Below are positions 16,613 to 25,061 of a stretch of DNA of 44,377 bases, piece by piece. The notes beneath the pieces were generated by a model. It did not search any database. It saw only the letters and a program-made list of their open reading frames with translations, and had not been told where the DNA came from. Both the position numbers and the translations under genes were made by a program. The stretch lies in IMG/VR virus record IMGVR_UViG_3300005827_000118, positions 1 to 44,377 of that record; one strand, written 5' to 3'. Within the stretch, counting starts at the first letter, position 1. Each line of letters starts with the position of its first letter. Source of the stretch: a virus.

Positions 16613-19138
16613 CTAGCTTCCCTCCTGCCATTCGATGACGAGGCCCTGCAAGTGGAAGCCCGTCGGCTCGTCGTGGATGATGTAGAGCGAGGACTCCGGC
16701 GAGTACGTCGTCGGAGCGATGACGGTCTTGTCGCCGGTGTACGGCGGCACTGGCGCGTCCATAGGGTCGCTCGGGGTGCGGAAGTTGACCCACTCCCAAG
16801 CAGCCTCATTCGAGTAGTTCACATCGGTCGCCACGGCCATGCCATAGCCCGTCTCGGCCAGCTTGGCGATGACTTTCGCGAGCTTGATGTTCTGGCCCTG
16901 GATGGTGCCCGTGGGCATCTCGTGCTCGAGATTCTGCGTATGAACGATCGAGCGGTTCGTCAAGCCGACGACGACCTGGGAGGCCGTCACCGTCCCATCC
17001 TCACCTTCGAGCGCAACGATACCTCCGGCGGAAACAGTCTGCCGCTTGAGCAGCACACCGTCGGCCACGATACGGACCGGCATCCCTGCGAGGTGCGTGA
17101 GGCCGGAAACCTGAGTAACCGGAGTGCCGGAGTAGGTCAGAGAGCAGAAGGAGTTGCGCCACTCGAGAGGCTTGCGGCCCTCCGGCTCGAACATCTCGAC
17201 ATAGCGCCGGGTCTGGCCGTTGATCGTCCGCTTAACCGTCACCCACACTTCGTCCTTACCGTCCTGGCCCGGCCCGGCGGTGATGGACTCGACCACGCCA
17301 CCGATGTCCTGCACCGCCCAGGCGTTGACCTTCTGCTTCTTGAGGTAAGTGCAGGTCGCGATGGTGCCGTCGTCGCGCACAACCCACAGCACGCCGAACG
17401 GGCGCTGCTGCCACGCCATGCCGCCAGCCTTGGAATCGTTCAACACGTGCTCGGCGTAGAGGGTGAGCTCATCGGTGTCCCAGGAATCGCTCTCGAGCGA
17501 GTAGGACATCTCGCGAAGGCTGCGCCGGCTGCGCTCAAGGAACACGATGACCGTGTCGATGTAGAGCGCCTCCTCGTCGTCGGATCCGAAGGCCGACTCC
17601 GGCACGGACTTGATGCCCGACGGGGAGAGCGGCTTCCCGGCCTCGCTCGACTTGATGCGCCAGACGCCGAAGTCGGTCCCGACCCACATGTCCGCACGCG
17701 ACGTTGCCCACTTGATGTTCTCGACCTGCGGCCCGGTGTCCAGAAGGAGGAACATACCGCTGGTGTCAAGCTCCGGGTCATAGGCGTCGAAGTTCTCGAA
17801 GTCATCGGTCTGCGAGGCCCACATGCCATGAGGAAACTCGCGGTTGCCGTAGAGCCACATGCGGCGCTCGAAGATATGTCCGCAGAACGGATAGCCGTTC
17901 GTGCTGTTCAGGGCCTCCCACGCCCAATTCACGCAGGCCCAGGAGTGCGCCGGCCCCTTCTCGCGGAAGGTGATCGCGTTGATAGTCAGCGTATCGCTTG
18001 CCCCTCCGTTCCACTTGATCTTGAGCGTTCCCTGCATCTTGTCAGGGTCGGGCGGGTAGCTGTTGTGCGTGCTCTCGTATGGCAGCTGGCCGTGCTGGTA
18101 GTCGCCCATGTCCATGTTGATGCAGAAGTCACCGGCAGCGATGCGGCTGATGTCTAGCGGCGTCTCGATGTAGGCCCCGCCCATAAGCGCGTTGGTAGAC
18201 GGGTTGAAGTCATCCGTGGACATCGACACCTGGACGCTCTTGCCGGATGCGATCGCAGCGCCGACAAGCTCCATCGCGAGCAGGTACTCGTCGCCGTAGT
18301 ACAGGTTGAAGGTCTTTTGGATTTCGAACGGGCCAGTTCCTGCGACGCTCGTCGCCGTGTTCGTGGTCAGCGTCCCGCTGTTGACGGTCCAGGTTCCGGA
18401 GAGGATCTCCTTGCCTAGCCCGCCATCGTGCTCCTTGTCGCTGATCTCCTCCGTGATGTCGGCAGTCGCGCTACGCGCATTCGTCACGGCGGTGATCTTG
18501 GCCTCGCCGTCAAGGATGCGCAGCTTCTTGCCGACCATGCCGGTGAACATGTCGCGGCGCGAGGTCAGCGTCACAGACCCGGAGCGCCCGCTGTAGGCGA
18601 CCTGGGACATCTGCTCCTCATTCTTCGGCTTGTACGGGCCGTTGCGGAACACGACCTCCTCGATCGTCCAGTTGTTGTGGGCGTGCCTGATGAGCTTCCT
18701 GGGCTGGTAGTCCTCGTGGAAGATGTAGATGACGTCGCGGTCCTGGCGGAAGCGCAGGTTCGCAAGGTCCGCCGTCTTGTAGGGCGTCTCGACCTCGAGC
18801 GGCGTGGTGCCGCTGGTGACGATGATGCCCTGGTCGGCAAAGATCCTCAGGTATCCGCCAGACTCGACCGGGCCGAGCCAACGCTGGCCCTCGAAGCACA
18901 GGCGGTAGATGCTCTGGCTGCTGCACTTCGCCGTGTAGATAAGCGCCGGCTGCGTCTCGTTCTTCTGCTCATAGATGAACCGCGTGCCGGGCAGCTTGCC
19001 AACGCCGCCGTAGGGCTTGACGATTCCGTTGCGAATCATCTGGGCCGAGTTGTAGTAGGCCTTGAGGTCCATGCGCCCGCGCAGGAGCGGGGTGAACTCG
19101 CCGCCGGTGAAGTTCGTCCATGGAGTGCGGAAGGGCAT
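16613..19138 (-). CDS. Tail tubular protein B / stabilization protein (gp12-like)
   Basis: 841 aa. The N-terminus (TPWTNFTGGEFTPLLRGRMD then YYNSAQMIRNGIVKPYGGVGKLPGTRFI) is a textbook podovirus tail-nozzle signature, FtgGEfsPll-GR-Dl--Y-----------p-GG--krPGt. Later sections contain GHIFERRMWLYGN, GMWASQTDDFENFDAY and TDFGVWRIKSSEAGKPLSPS, typical of the beta-propeller part of these proteins. The length compares with 794 aa for T7 gp12. The product forms the tail nozzle below protein A. The gene follows the tail tube A gene with only three bases between them. Confidence 0.88.
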   Translation of the reverse strand: MPFRTPWTNFTGGEFTPLLRGRMDLKAYYNSAQMIRNGIVKPYGGVGKLPGTRFIYEQKNETQPALIYTAKCSSQSIYRLCFEGQRWLGPVESGGYLRIFADQGIIVTSGTTPLEVETPYKTADLANLRFRQDRDVIYIFHEDYQPRKLIRHAHNNWTIEEVVFRNGPYKPKNEEQMSQVAYSGRSGSVTLTSRRDMFTGMVGKKLRILDGEAKITAVTNARSATADITEEISDKEHDGGLGKEILSGTWTVNSGTLTTNTATSVAGTGPFEIQKTFNLYYGDEYLLAMELVGAAIASGKSVQVSMSTDDFNPSTNALMGGAYIETPLDISRIAAGDFCINMDMGDYQHGQLPYESTHNSYPPDPDKMQGTLKIKWNGGASDTLTINAITFREKGPAHSWACVNWAWEALNSTNGYPFCGHIFERRMWLYGNREFPHGMWASQTDDFENFDAYDPELDTSGMFLLLDTGPQVENIKWATSRADMWVGTDFGVWRIKSSEAGKPLSPSGIKSVPESAFGSDDEEALYIDTVIVFLERSRRSLREMSYSLESDSWDTDELTLYAEHVLNDSKAGGMAWQQRPFGVLWVVRDDGTIATCTYLKKQKVNAWAVQDIGGVVESITAGPGQDGKDEVWVTVKRTINGQTRRYVEMFEPEGRKPLEWRNSFCSLTYSGTPVTQVSGLTHLAGMPVRIVADGVLLKRQTVSAGGIVALEGEDGTVTASQVVVGLTNRSIVHTQNLEHEMPTGTIQGQNIKLAKVIAKLAETGYGMAVATDVNYSNEAAWEWVNFRTPSDPMDAPVPPYTGDKTVIAPTTYSPESSLYIIHDEPTGFHLQGLVIEWQEGS

Positions 19139-19141
19139 GGC

Positions 19142-19774
19142 CTAGCCCCCCACGATGTTGACTTTCGTCTGCTCGAATCCCTCATTGTCCAGGCCATTGC
19201 GGTAGTTCGCCAGCTGGTCGACTCCGCGCGCGACCTCCAAAGCGCCGCCGCCCTTGTCCGCTTCGACCGCGACGCCGAGCTTGAGGTCGTAGATCTCGAA
19301 AGCATAGGCCGCGGACTTCTCCGACATGCCCAGGGCGCGCGCTCCGTTCGCGACCATCGCTGCGGCGATGGCGATTTTGAGCGTCTCGGGCATGAACGCA
19401 TAGGGGATGTCGCGCACGTAGAGCACCTCGATCGGCCCCTCGTTGCTCATGATCTTGCCCTGCTCATGGACAAACCTCGGATGCGGGAGGCGGTATCCGT
19501 TGACGAACCAGGGGCGCATACAGTCGTTGGGGAGTGTGAAAGACTTGCTCCATCCGAAGGCCGGAGGTGTCGCGTCCTCTGCGAGCTTCACACGGGTGAG
19601 CGCGCAGGACCACGGGAACTGCTCGAGCACTTCCCGCTTCGACACGGGGAGCATTGTGGCGCAGGTCTTGGGGATGTTGCCCTCGTCGTCGATGCTCAAG
19701 ATGCGCTCGATTCCGGCGAGGCCCAGGCCCAGGTTTGCGACGTCCGTCGCCGTCTTGATCGTGACTTCTGCCAT
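19142..19774 (-). CDS. Tail tubular protein A (gp11-like adaptor)
   Basis: 210 aa from the ATG at 19774, chosen because of the AGGAGGACTC ribosome site immediately upstream; T7 gp11 has 196 aa. The sequence has the usual features of the adaptor ring that binds under the portal. These include CATMLPVSKREVLEQFPWSCA, FTLPNDCMRPWFVNGYRLP, the VLYVRDIPYAFMPETLKIA stretch and a C-terminal helix. The gene is the first after the coat terminator, so its own expression must come from read-through or an unseen promoter. Confidence 0.86.
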   Translation of the reverse strand: MAEVTIKTATDVANLGLGLAGIERILSIDDEGNIPKTCATMLPVSKREVLEQFPWSCALTRVKLAEDATPPAFGWSKSFTLPNDCMRPWFVNGYRLPHPRFVHEQGKIMSNEGPIEVLYVRDIPYAFMPETLKIAIAAAMVANGARALGMSEKSAAYAFEIYDLKLGVAVEADKGGGALEVARGVDQLANYRNGLDNEGFEQTKVNIVGG

Positions 19775-19787
19775 GAGTCCTCCTAGC

Positions 19788-19818
19788 AAAAAGGGCGAGA
19801 GGCCGTAACCCCTCGCCC
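19788..19818 (-). terminator. Rho-independent terminator after the capsid genes
   Basis: On the minus strand the arms GGGCGAG and CTCGCCC (plus-strand 19812-19818 and 19793-19799) enclose a 12-base loop and are followed by five T (plus-strand AAAAA, 19788-19792). It lies between the coat-associated gene (ends 19848) and tail tube A (starts 19774). This is the same position as T phi after gene 10 of T7. Confidence 0.82.
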
Positions 19819-19847
19819 CCTGTGTAGCGCAGGTGCGCGGCGCGCGT

Positions 19848-20270
19848 CTAGTCCGTGGCCTCGACGTATTGCAGGATGAGCATGACGGTGCCGGTGATGG
19901 ACGCGCCAGCCGTGGTGAGGATGAACTTCTCCTCGGCGGTGTATCCGTTCTCGACAGCGGAGATGGGCACGGTCAGCTCAGTGGATCCGGCGCTCGCCGT
20001 GCTGGTCGCGGCGAGGTACTTGTTGGCCGTGGTGCCATCACCCAGGGCCAGGGTGCTCGAGCCGCCAAGGGCGTCGTAAGTGATGCGGCCCTCGAGCAGC
20101 CGGGCGCCCACGGGCAGGGAGTCCATCTCGAGCAGGGAACCAGCGGCCAGGGCAGCGGCCTCGATCTTGGAGACGCGGGTGCGGACCTTGCCGCCACGGA
20201 GGGTGCCCTGAACCATGCTGGCGGGCTTGCCCTGGAGAGCGGTGCGGACGTCAGAGTAGTAGGTCGCCAT
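19848..20270 (-). CDS. Coat-associated structural protein (decoration-like)
   Basis: 140 aa, ATG at 20270 with AGGAGAAAGAGAAC upstream. The N-terminus SDVRTALQGKPASMVQGTLR leads to a small beta-rich Ala/Gly/Thr protein with SLLEMDSLPVGARLLEGRIT and GTVMLILQYV. Proteins of this style and length directly after the coat gene in podoviruses are usually virion components, possibly capsid decoration or minor head proteins. No exact family was recognised. The terminator that follows makes scaffold, coat and this protein the last products of the head part of the operon. Confidence 0.7.
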   Translation of the reverse strand: MATYYSDVRTALQGKPASMVQGTLRGGKVRTRVSKIEAAALAAGSLLEMDSLPVGARLLEGRITYDALGGSSTLALGDGTTANKYLAATSTASAGSTELTVPISAVENGYTAEEKFILTTAGASITGTVMLILQYVEATD

Positions 20271-20299
20271 GTTCTCTTTCTCCTTCCCAGGCTACCGGC

Positions 20300-21166
20300 T
20301 TACGCCTCGTGGCACTGGATTTCCAGAACCTTCGTCTCCTCGGAACGGACAGCGCCGATCATCGTGGAGGCCCAGATCTGGGTGTTGTAGTTCTTGTCGT
20401 CGCGCTCGGACACGCGGGTGTCCATGCCCTTCTGCTCGACGAAGCCGATGGCACCCTCGGTGAAAGCGAGGCAGCGGCGCTTGCCGCCGGCGGTGGTCGG
20501 CAGACGGTTGGAGATGAGGAAGGTGAAGCCCATGAAGGTGTCGACTTCACCCTGCACCAGAGCCTTCACGGCAGCGTAGTCGGCGCTGGTGACTTCCGTG
20601 GTCCCGAGCAGGTTGTCCAGCTGGTCGGGGGAAATGACCATCCACCACTTGCCGCGCTCCTCGTTCTTGAGGTTGCGCTTCTTGGCGGCGCGCAGCTTGG
20701 CGAGGGTCAGGCCGTTGGTGCCGGCCTCGGTCTGGATCTGGTTGGTCTGGTTGGACCACAGCACCGAGGAACCACGCTCCTCCCCGGTCACGACGTCGGC
20801 GAAGGCAGCGGCGATGATGACGTCGTCGATCAGGCGCGCGAAGCCCTTGGCCGCGTTGCGGGTGTACGGGCCGGTGGGGTCGTACAGCATGTTCGCCTTG
20901 TCCTGGGACTCGATGATGTCGGCGAAGTCCCAGGTTTCGGCCACGAACCAGCGCCGGTAGTGCGGGGTGCTCTGCAACTGCGTGTCCGCGTTGCGACCCT
21001 CGCGCTTCTTCGGGCTCACGGGGCCGATGAAGTCGATGCTGCCGGTCTTGCCGGTCAGCGGGTAGTCATCGACCAGCCCACGCAACAGGCTTGCGCCCTG
21101 CTGGCTGAGCATACGGACGGAGTCCGCAAACTGCACGACGCGATGTTCCTCAATGGTGATGCCCAT
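20300..21166 (-). CDS. Major capsid protein
   Basis: 288 aa from the ATG at 21166, chosen because GGAGGAATGAC precedes it; the frame stays open further upstream but without a ribosome site. It follows the scaffold gene in the classic head order. Visible signatures are HYRRWFVAETWDFADIIESQ, the DPTGPYTRNAAKGFARLIDD stretch, KWWMVISPDQLDNLLGTTEV and YAAVKALVQGEVDTFMGFTF followed by LISNRLP. The last is the conserved coat-protein pattern of many HK97-fold podovirus capsids. No protease gene or long N-terminal delta domain is apparent, so assembly probably depends on the separate scaffold. Confidence 0.88.
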   Translation of the reverse strand: MGITIEEHRVVQFADSVRMLSQQGASLLRGLVDDYPLTGKTGSIDFIGPVSPKKREGRNADTQLQSTPHYRRWFVAETWDFADIIESQDKANMLYDPTGPYTRNAAKGFARLIDDVIIAAAFADVVTGEERGSSVLWSNQTNQIQTEAGTNGLTLAKLRAAKKRNLKNEERGKWWMVISPDQLDNLLGTTEVTSADYAAVKALVQGEVDTFMGFTFLISNRLPTTAGGKRRCLAFTEGAIGFVEQKGMDTRVSERDDKNYNTQIWASTMIGAVRSEETKVLEIQCHEA

Positions 21167-21167
21167 G

Positions 21168-21398
21168 TCATTCCTCCGTCTTGGTTTCTGCTTCCTGTTC
21201 TGTGGGCTTTTCGCCCTTGACGTACTTGAACAGCTTCTCGGCCTTCGCGGTGGGGTTCTCGCGGTCAACCTCGGAACCGATCACCATGACCATGTGAATG
21301 CAGCATAACCGGAGGTATTCGTCCGTTGCAAGCTGGACGGGCACAGCCTGTACGTCAGGGCTGCGCACGAGACTCGAGGTGTCGCCCTTCTTGCTCAT
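21168..21398 (-). CDS. Small hypothetical protein between scaffold and coat
   Basis: 76 aa, one base before the coat start (stop at 21168) and one base after the scaffold stop. The middle, LRLCCIHMVMVIGSE, is hydrophobic but short for a membrane span. The C-terminus is Glu/Thr/Lys-rich (KGEKPTEQEAETKTEE). No family recognised. Its tight placement suggests a head-assembly accessory, which is inference from context. Confidence 0.6.
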   Translation of the reverse strand: MSKKGDTSSLVRSPDVQAVPVQLATDEYLRLCCIHMVMVIGSEVDRENPTAKAEKLFKYVKGEKPTEQEAETKTEE

Positions 21399-21399
21399 A

Positions 21400-22338
21400 C
21401 TACTTCACCCCGCCGTCCTGGATGACCTTGTAGAGATCGGCGACTTCCTTGACGCGAGCGGCGTTGTTGGGGTGGCGCTTGTCCCAATACGCGTCGTTCT
21501 TGTCGCCCATGATGGACGCGACCTTCGACTTAGCCTCGGCCACGCTGACGACGGAGCCGATGCCAGCGCCGGCACCGAGCTTCATGCCTTCCTCGCCGAC
21601 GGCCTTGCCCCAGAACTGGCCCATGCGAGCCATGACGCGCATGACCAGCGGGTCGTTACCGACATCGGGACGGGCGAGCAGGGCCTCGAACGCGTCTGCG
21701 TCCTCACCGGCGATGGCGCGCACAGCGTTGCGCATCTGGCCCATGCCGGCCTGGAAGTTGCTCTCGCCGTAGAACTGCTTGAGCTCATTCGTGGTCGTCT
21801 CGCCCATCTTGGCGAGGGCCTCGCGGTTGGCGACGGCCTGACGGCTGATGCGCTCGTTCCAGGCTTCGTTCAGCTTCTGCGCCGTCTCCTTCGGGAGCCC
21901 GAGCGCATGGAAGGTCTTGGCCGACCAATCCTTGAGGTCCGGGTCAAGCTGGATGCCGGAGGCCGGGTCGATACCCTTGTCGCCAAGCTCGTAGCCTTCC
22001 GGCGCGTCGGGACGGCCCAGGGCCTTGTGGAACGCCTCGCGCTCCTCCGGCGTGGCGTTCTCGCCAGGGATTTTGAGGCCGCTGTTATCGGCGCGGCCCT
22101 TGAGGTCGGCCATGCGTTTGACCAGCTCGTCGGGCGTGTTGACGCCCTGGAACAACCCGGTCTTGCCAGCCTCGCCGAACAGCTTGAGGAACTCCTCGCC
22201 CTGCGGGCCAGCGGGAACGGGCGGCGTATCGTTGCCGCTCTGGGAGAAGATGCTCTTGTCATTGCCCGGCGCAGGGGCCGGTGCGGGAGCGCCGCCATCG
22301 GGCGCGCCACCGGGGGCGGGAATCGGTCCATCAGCCAT
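21400..22338 (-). CDS. Scaffolding protein
   Basis: 312 aa, close to T7 gp9 (307 aa), and overlapping the preceding gene by 8 bases. The N-terminus is Pro/Ala/Gly-rich and disordered. The middle has GVNTPDELVKRMADLKGRAD and the PEEREAFHKALGRPDAPEGY pattern that recurs in podovirus scaffold/capsid-assembly proteins. Helical segments then contain DLKDWSAKTFHALGLPKETA and NEAWNERISRQAVANREALA. The C-terminus ends in YWDKRHPNNAARVKEVADLY, where coat-binding helices usually lie. It is expected to guide coat assembly and leave the mature head. Confidence 0.85.
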   Translation of the reverse strand: MADGPIPAPGGAPDGGAPAPAPAPGNDKSIFSQSGNDTPPVPAGPQGEEFLKLFGEAGKTGLFQGVNTPDELVKRMADLKGRADNSGLKIPGENATPEEREAFHKALGRPDAPEGYELGDKGIDPASGIQLDPDLKDWSAKTFHALGLPKETAQKLNEAWNERISRQAVANREALAKMGETTTNELKQFYGESNFQAGMGQMRNAVRAIAGEDADAFEALLARPDVGNDPLVMRVMARMGQFWGKAVGEEGMKLGAGAGIGSVVSVAEAKSKVASIMGDKNDAYWDKRHPNNAARVKEVADLYKVIQDGGVK

Positions 22339-22642
22339 TGGTGTCCTCCTCTTCTGCGTTTGCGTCCTTCTCGATGGGCCGGAAGGCCTCCCCTTCCGCC
22401 ATCGCGATCAACTCGAGAGCGAACTCGCGAAGGTGTTCGTTCGCGTAGGTCTGTACCGTGTCACCAGGGACGATGCAAGAGGTGTAAGCGAAGCACCTGT
22501 CCGCGATGTAGGCGAGCACGACGTCGAACGCCATGTCGCCCTTGAGCCTGTCGAACGCAGTTGCGAGCTTGCGCTCGTAAAGGTCCGCGTTCTCGTCAGA
22601 GTCGACGAGCTTGCGCAGACGATTTATGACCTTCATGTCCAT
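22331..22642 (-). CDS. Bbp19-like small head-region protein
   Basis: 103 aa, ATG at 22642 with AGGGAGGACAC. The core AFDRLKGDMAFDVVLAYIAD, a Cys-containing FAYTSCIVPGDTVQTYANEH and LREFALELIAMAE resemble the pattern of the small Bbp19-type phage domain (--F---dG--vL--L------p------d---------q-R----ri----). Such genes usually sit between portal and scaffold, as here. The function in the virion is not known. The family match is by eye and moderate. Confidence 0.6.
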   Translation of the reverse strand: MDMKVINRLRKLVDSDENADLYERKLATAFDRLKGDMAFDVVLAYIADRCFAYTSCIVPGDTVQTYANEHLREFALELIAMAEGEAFRPIEKDANAEEEDTNG

Positions 22643-22651
22643 GTGTCCTCC

Positions 22652-24325
22652 CTACACCATCATGCCTTGGACACGCTGCAAGCCGCCCATGTCCTTCGTA
22701 GCGCTAGCGATGTCCTTGATCGCGCCGGCCATGCTGGCGGCGTTCTCGCTGGTAGCGCCCTGCATCTCCATCTGCTTCTTCTGCTCTTCGTCGGCTTGCA
22801 GCGCCTTCATGTACTCCTCGGGGTTGTGGATGACCTCGAGCGGAGCGCCGAAGCTCTTGAACACGAACTCGGTCAGCTTGCTCTCATTGAGCGCGTTGAG
22901 GATCTCCGGCTTGGCGTTGGCGAGCGGCGTCAAGACGTCGACCGCGCTGACCAGGGCCTGGACCTCGGCCACGCCCTGCTGCCGGGCGATGGGCGAATTG
23001 ATCTTCACACGCAGGCCCCCGCGCTCCATCATCGAAGCCGGCGGCTGCGGGATGAGCCCGCGCCTCATGCCCTCCATGAACGTGCGCTGCACCACGGGCT
23101 CGAGAAGCTCGCGGTGCATCCTGCCAAACACCGGGGCGAAGTGCCGGCTGTTCTCCTGGGCGCGCTGGTAGATCTCGGCGGCGCTCATCCGGTCGGCCTC
23201 GCGGACCTGCAAGCGGTCCACGAAGAAGTCGCGCTGCACCATCTCGCGCAGCGACTGCTTCTCCTCGTGGCTGATGTTGAACTGCTGGCCCTGCGGGAAC
23301 GGAGCCACGAGGTTCGCGCCGCCCTTGAGCGCGGCCATGCCCGACTTGTTGTAGTAGTTCACGCCGCCGGCGGACAAGTCGAGCGGCCCCATGAACGCCC
23401 TGTGCGGCATCATGATCGGCGGGTCGGTAGCCCGCTGAGCCGCGCGCAGCGTGTGCTTCTGCATCATGTGAAGAGTCCGCGAGTTGGGCAGCGCCACGGC
23501 GCCCTGGCCGTAGCCGTACTTCTCGCCGGGCCGCACCGACCAACGCGCGATCGCCACCGGGAACTCGTAGTACCCGCCGACGTCGAGTACATCGCCGCCG
23601 TCCTTGATGACGTAGACGCTCTCGAATGGCCGCGCCAGCTTGTGCCAGGGCGGCAGGGGCGAGCGCTCCTTGCGCGGGCGAACGAAGTGCAGGATGTCGA
23701 ACTTATCGGTCCAGCAGCGGTCCACGTGGTTGAACGCGTCCGCGACCTTCTTCGGGATGCGCTCCTTCGGGAACTGCGCGACGATCTGCCTGGGCGTCAT
23801 GCGAATGCCGCGGATGGCCGTGTCGACCTCGTCGCGCTCGTTGACGTCCCACACGATGTCCGAGAGCGGGATAGAGGTGTAGCGCATGAGGGTCTTGGGG
23901 TCGGGCTCCATCCAGAGCGCCATGTTGCCGAACGTCGAGATGTCCGCGTAGCCCTCGTGGACCTGCGAGTAGAAGTTGCTGCGCAGGAACACGTTGAACA
24001 GGAAGCGGTCGACGGCCTGACCGTACTCGACGACCTCGAAGTCGCGGGCGACCTTCTCGTCATTGGCAGCGACGTTGGCCCACATCGCAGCAGGGTTGGT
24101 CAGAAAGGCGTGCAGCGCAGCGGCCAACATGCCCATCGCCCACATCGGAGTGCCGTCGTAGATCTTGCGGAAGTTGGGACGCACGAGAGGAGACTGCCCG
24201 CTGAACGTGGCCCTGAACGGGAACACGTTCTCGGCGATCTCCTGCCAGAACGAGACGTACTGCGACTTCTCAGCCGACAGCGCCTCGTACATTTCGAGGT
24301 ACTTCTTCCCTGCCTTCTCGTCCAT
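22652..24325 (-). CDS. Portal (head-to-tail connector) protein
   Basis: 557 aa, near T7 gp8 (536 aa). It shows the head-to-tail connector family pattern: YVSFWQEIAENVFPFRATFS, LAAALHAFLTNPAAMWANVA, ISTFGNMALWMEPDPKTLMR, YGQGAVALPNSRTLHMMQKH and DFFVDRLQVREADRMSAAEI. The C-terminal part is Gln/Met-rich and probably flexible. Twelve copies would form the ring used for packaging and tail attachment. It follows a short Gly-rich gene and precedes the Bbp19-like gene and the scaffold. Confidence 0.92.
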   Translation of the reverse strand: MDEKAGKKYLEMYEALSAEKSQYVSFWQEIAENVFPFRATFSGQSPLVRPNFRKIYDGTPMWAMGMLAAALHAFLTNPAAMWANVAANDEKVARDFEVVEYGQAVDRFLFNVFLRSNFYSQVHEGYADISTFGNMALWMEPDPKTLMRYTSIPLSDIVWDVNERDEVDTAIRGIRMTPRQIVAQFPKERIPKKVADAFNHVDRCWTDKFDILHFVRPRKERSPLPPWHKLARPFESVYVIKDGGDVLDVGGYYEFPVAIARWSVRPGEKYGYGQGAVALPNSRTLHMMQKHTLRAAQRATDPPIMMPHRAFMGPLDLSAGGVNYYNKSGMAALKGGANLVAPFPQGQQFNISHEEKQSLREMVQRDFFVDRLQVREADRMSAAEIYQRAQENSRHFAPVFGRMHRELLEPVVQRTFMEGMRRGLIPQPPASMMERGGLRVKINSPIARQQGVAEVQALVSAVDVLTPLANAKPEILNALNESKLTEFVFKSFGAPLEVIHNPEEYMKALQADEEQKKQMEMQGATSENAASMAGAIKDIASATKDMGGLQRVQGMMV

Positions 24326-24328
24326 GCG

Positions 24329-24568
24329 CTACCCCCCGAGGGTGCGCGCGTAGACGCTCCCGGCCTGGGACGGAGAGCCCAGGGCTTCGGAGTCAGACGC
24401 GTAGACCGACCGCTTCGCAGCAGCCGCCTTCTGCGTCTTGTCGTCCGCGACCTGGACGGTCGTGTCTTGGGCTTCCGGGTTAACGGCCCGCACCGGGGCC
24501 GGGGTCGGAGCCACAGTTGCCGGGGGGATGCTCGCACCGCCGCCTTTTCCGCCGCCTCCACCGCCCAT
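24329..24568 (-). CDS. Small Gly/Ala/Pro-rich protein upstream of portal
   Basis: 79 aa, ATG at 24568 with TTGGAGGTGACGT. It starts with a Gly-rich run, MGGGGGGKGGGASIPPA, continues with Pro/Ala/Val repeats and ends with YASDSEALGSPSQAGSVYAR and TLGG. The sequence is intrinsically disordered. Short Gly-rich genes of this type next to the portal are frequent in podoviruses and may be minor virion components, but no function is established here. Confidence 0.65.
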   Translation of the reverse strand: MGGGGGGKGGGASIPPATVAPTPAPVRAVNPEAQDTTVQVADDKTQKAAAAKRSVYASDSEALGSPSQAGSVYARTLGG

Positions 24569-24571
24569 ACG

Positions 24572-25057
24572 TCACCTCCAAATCCTTGCAAGCAGGTAGT
24601 AGTCATTGCGCTCGAGGTCGTATTCCTTGAGCGTGCCTTCGTACTTGAAGCCCATGTGCTCGAGCATGAAGTAGCTCTCGTCGAGCCACGACGGGACTAG
24701 CCCTTCAATGCGATGCAGCCCCCACGCCTTCTGGACATGCAGCAGGAGCTTACGCGCCATGCGCACCCAGGCCACGGCCAGCTGGTCCTTCACACACACA
24801 TCCGGGGCCATGAACGCTCGCGCGCACCCGCCGCCGCAGCCGGCGAACTGCAAGATGCAGCCCATGATGCCGAGAGGCCGGGCATGGTAGTCCGTGATGG
24901 TGTACACCTTCGCGCAGGTCGCGGCCAGGGATTTGAGCATCTCGCTCGGGTCCTGGCCGAAGTGAGCGTAGCTCTCGACGACTTCCGGCCGCACTGTCAA
25001 GAGCCCCAGGTGACGTGGCTCGAAGTCGACGGCGCAGAGGGGGAACACGATGCTCAT
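24572..25057 (-). CDS. GNAT-fold acetyltransferase-like protein B
   Basis: 161 aa. The pattern of YTITDYHARPLGIMGCILQF, a Gly/Cys/Ala loop (GCGGGCARAFM), VRMARKLLLHVQKAWGLHRI and SYFMLEHMGFKYEGTLKEY follows the order of GNAT acetyltransferases: strand 4, acetyl-CoA loop, helix, then a C-terminal MGF motif. The Q/RxxGxG/A loop is not clearly kept, so catalytic activity is doubtful. Similar GNAT-like proteins occur in podovirus head/core regions and may act as virion proteins. It is the second of two such genes in tandem. Confidence 0.7.
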   Translation of the reverse strand: MSIVFPLCAVDFEPRHLGLLTVRPEVVESYAHFGQDPSEMLKSLAATCAKVYTITDYHARPLGIMGCILQFAGCGGGCARAFMAPDVCVKDQLAVAWVRMARKLLLHVQKAWGLHRIEGLVPSWLDESYFMLEHMGFKYEGTLKEYDLERNDYYLLARIWR

Positions 25058-25061
25058 AGGC

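Noticed and set aside
14771-18157. A 1128-codon rightward open frame
   Set aside because: It is antisense to the core and tail tube B genes; GC-rich codons often leave the opposite strand open. Its translation is Arg/Leu/His-rich without domains and there is no reason for such a long gene there.
22025-24700. A 891-codon rightward open frame
   Set aside because: Antisense to portal, the Bbp19-like gene and scaffold; composition is like other shadow frames (Val/Leu/Arg/His-rich).
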